From contig NZ_BOOG01000002.1 of the NCBI RefSeq assembly GCF_016863115.1, forward strand, positions 1-64,000: DNA of 64,000 nucleotides, in the 5' to 3' direction. The translations under genes were made by a program, and so were the position numbers. The notes below the pieces were generated by a model, which was given only the letters and a program-made list of their open reading frames with translations, had not been told where the DNA came from and did not search any database. Positions 63,402 through 64,000 of the stretch are shown one piece after another. The DNA is from Sphaerimonospora thailandensis (GTDB taxonomy: Bacteria > Actinomycetota > Actinomycetes > Streptosporangiales > Streptosporangiaceae). Position 1 is the first letter of the stretch; every line of letters starts with the position of its first letter.

Positions 63402-63671
63402 GTGGGCAGCGAGGACCGGGCCACCTTCAGAATGCTCAGCCGAACGCCCGGCTGGGACGAGGAGATGCTCGACCGGCTGTCCGGCGAGGCCCGCTCGAAG
63501 GTCACCTTCACGATCGAGGAGGCCGCGCAGGTCGTGAAGCTCACCGTCGTGCACGACGGCTTCGAGCCCGTATCGGGCCTGGCCGAGATGGTCAGCTACG
63601 ACTGGCCGAACGTGGTGGCGAGCCTGAAGCCGCTGCTGGAGACCGGCGAACCGCTGCCGGACGACTCGTGG
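63402..63671 (+). pseudogene. remnant of an SRPBCC/AHSA1-family gene
   Basis: On the plus strand, in a frame with no stop, codons from GTG 63402 read GSEDRATFRMLSRTPGWDEE, then a stretch ending in KVTFTIEEAAQVVKLTVVHD and WPNVVASLKPLLETGEPLP. This is the C-terminal half of the Aha1/SRPBCC family. The N-terminal half is absent and the frame runs on without a stop into the antisense strand of the next gene, so both ends are lost. Confidence 0.7.
63422..63435 (-). promoter_or_regulatory. regulon box, weak copy (membrane protein gene)
   Basis: The gene strand reads GCATTCTGAAGGTG, one base shorter than the consensus, 61 nt before the membrane protein ATG. It lies in the SRPBCC remnant. Confidence 0.3.
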
Positions 63672-63754
63672 CCTCCCCGATCAGGGCTCGACGAGGTCGC
63701 GGGGTGCCGCCGGGCCGACCCGCCCAGGCGCTCACCTGAGGGAAGTGCCGAAGC

Positions 63755-64000
63755 TCAGGTCAGTGCGCTCGGCCGGGCCCGGCGGATGTTGCGTGCCGCC
63801 CTGGGGTCGATCCGCTTTGTCAGCGCCAGCGCCCGGTGCAGCGATGCGTCGGCCGCCGCGTCCTCCCCCAGTGCCAGCAGCACCTCGCTGAGTATCACCA
63901 GCGTCCGGGCCTCTTCGAGCGGGGCCTGCAACTTGCGGAAGAGCGCCGCGGCCTGCTGGAAGTGGTCGACGGCCTGCGCCGGGTCGCATTCGACCTGCGC
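63755..64000 (-). CDS. C-terminus of an AfsR/SARP-type regulator with TPR repeats (cut by window edge)
   Basis: The last 81 or so codons, ending at 63755. The text is two TPR-like helical pairs: DPAQAVDHFQQAAALFRKLQ followed by ARTLVILSEVLLALGED, ASLHRALALTKRIDPRAARN and a basic tail. This ending is typical of large AfsR/DnrI-like NB-ARC-TPR regulators, but a plain TPR protein is not excluded. Confidence 0.7.
   Translation of the reverse strand, partial: AQVECDPAQAVDHFQQAAALFRKLQAPLEEARTLVILSEVLLALGEDAAADASLHRALALTKRIDPRAARNIRRARPSALT

Overview
This is a high-GC actinomycete chromosome segment filled almost entirely by a natural-product gene cluster. GC-rich third positions, Tat signals, ECF sigma factors, MbtH and an AfsR/SARP-type regulator all point to an actinomycete; a rare genus near Actinomadura or Streptosporangium is possible but cannot be proven here. 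The core is an enediyne cassette: the iterative polyketide synthase PKSE (51250-57159), its thioesterase E10, UnbU, UnbV and two DUF1702 proteins, read as one minus-strand operon from 62208 to 50773. Accessory genes typical of nine-membered enediynes are present: flavin reductase (E6-like), P450 (E7-like), a GMC oxidoreductase with a small partner, an SgcF-like epoxide hydrolase, an SgcJ-like NTF2 protein and an efflux pump.

Layout. 1-2921: start of a secreted or membrane protein (possible apoprotein), an acyl-CoA carboxyltransferase subunit, and a two-HTH regulator. 3170-16448: one minus-strand operon for two decorations. The first is an amino-, C-methyl deoxysugar (4,6-dehydratase, C- and N-methyltransferases, aminotransferase, glycosyltransferase). 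The second is an aryl acid made by a hydroxymandelate-synthase-like enzyme, an adenylation-carrier protein, MbtH, a halogenase and a condensation enzyme. 16756-20869: binding protein, Tat-exported multicopper oxidase, DoxX and DUF1579 genes. 21020-31540: a second aromatic block (aryl-CoA ligase, tryptophan 2,3-dioxygenase, CoA-transferase, crotonase, FkbM methyltransferase, arylamine N-acetyltransferase-like protein, P450, O-methyltransferase). 31806-39298: HpaB/SgcC-type hydroxylase, epoxide hydrolase, FAD monooxygenase, SgcJ-like protein and two divergent acyl-CoA-dehydrogenase-fold flavin enzymes. 39368-48716: sigma factors, efflux, a broken dTDP-glucose synthase, redox genes and an AraC regulator. 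48725-62208: the enediyne core. 62367-64000: a membrane protein, a gene remnant and the end of an AfsR-like regulator, perhaps the cluster edge.

Two observations stand out. (1) A 15-bp box, GCAAYNNNRRAGRTG read on the gene strand, lies in fixed orientation upstream of almost every transcription unit: 11 strong and 3 weaker copies, mostly 60-88 nt before the start codon. It looks like the binding site of one cluster-wide regulator. (2) The adenylation domain has a hydroxyphenylglycine-like pocket but Asn replaces the Asp that holds the alpha-amino group, and its operon also encodes a hydroxymandelate-synthase-like enzyme. No tyrosine aminomutase is visible. This predicts an enediyne carrying a chlorinated, hydroxylated 4-hydroxymandelate arm instead of the beta-tyrosine arm of C-1027. 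All assignments come from reading the sequence; no database search was run.
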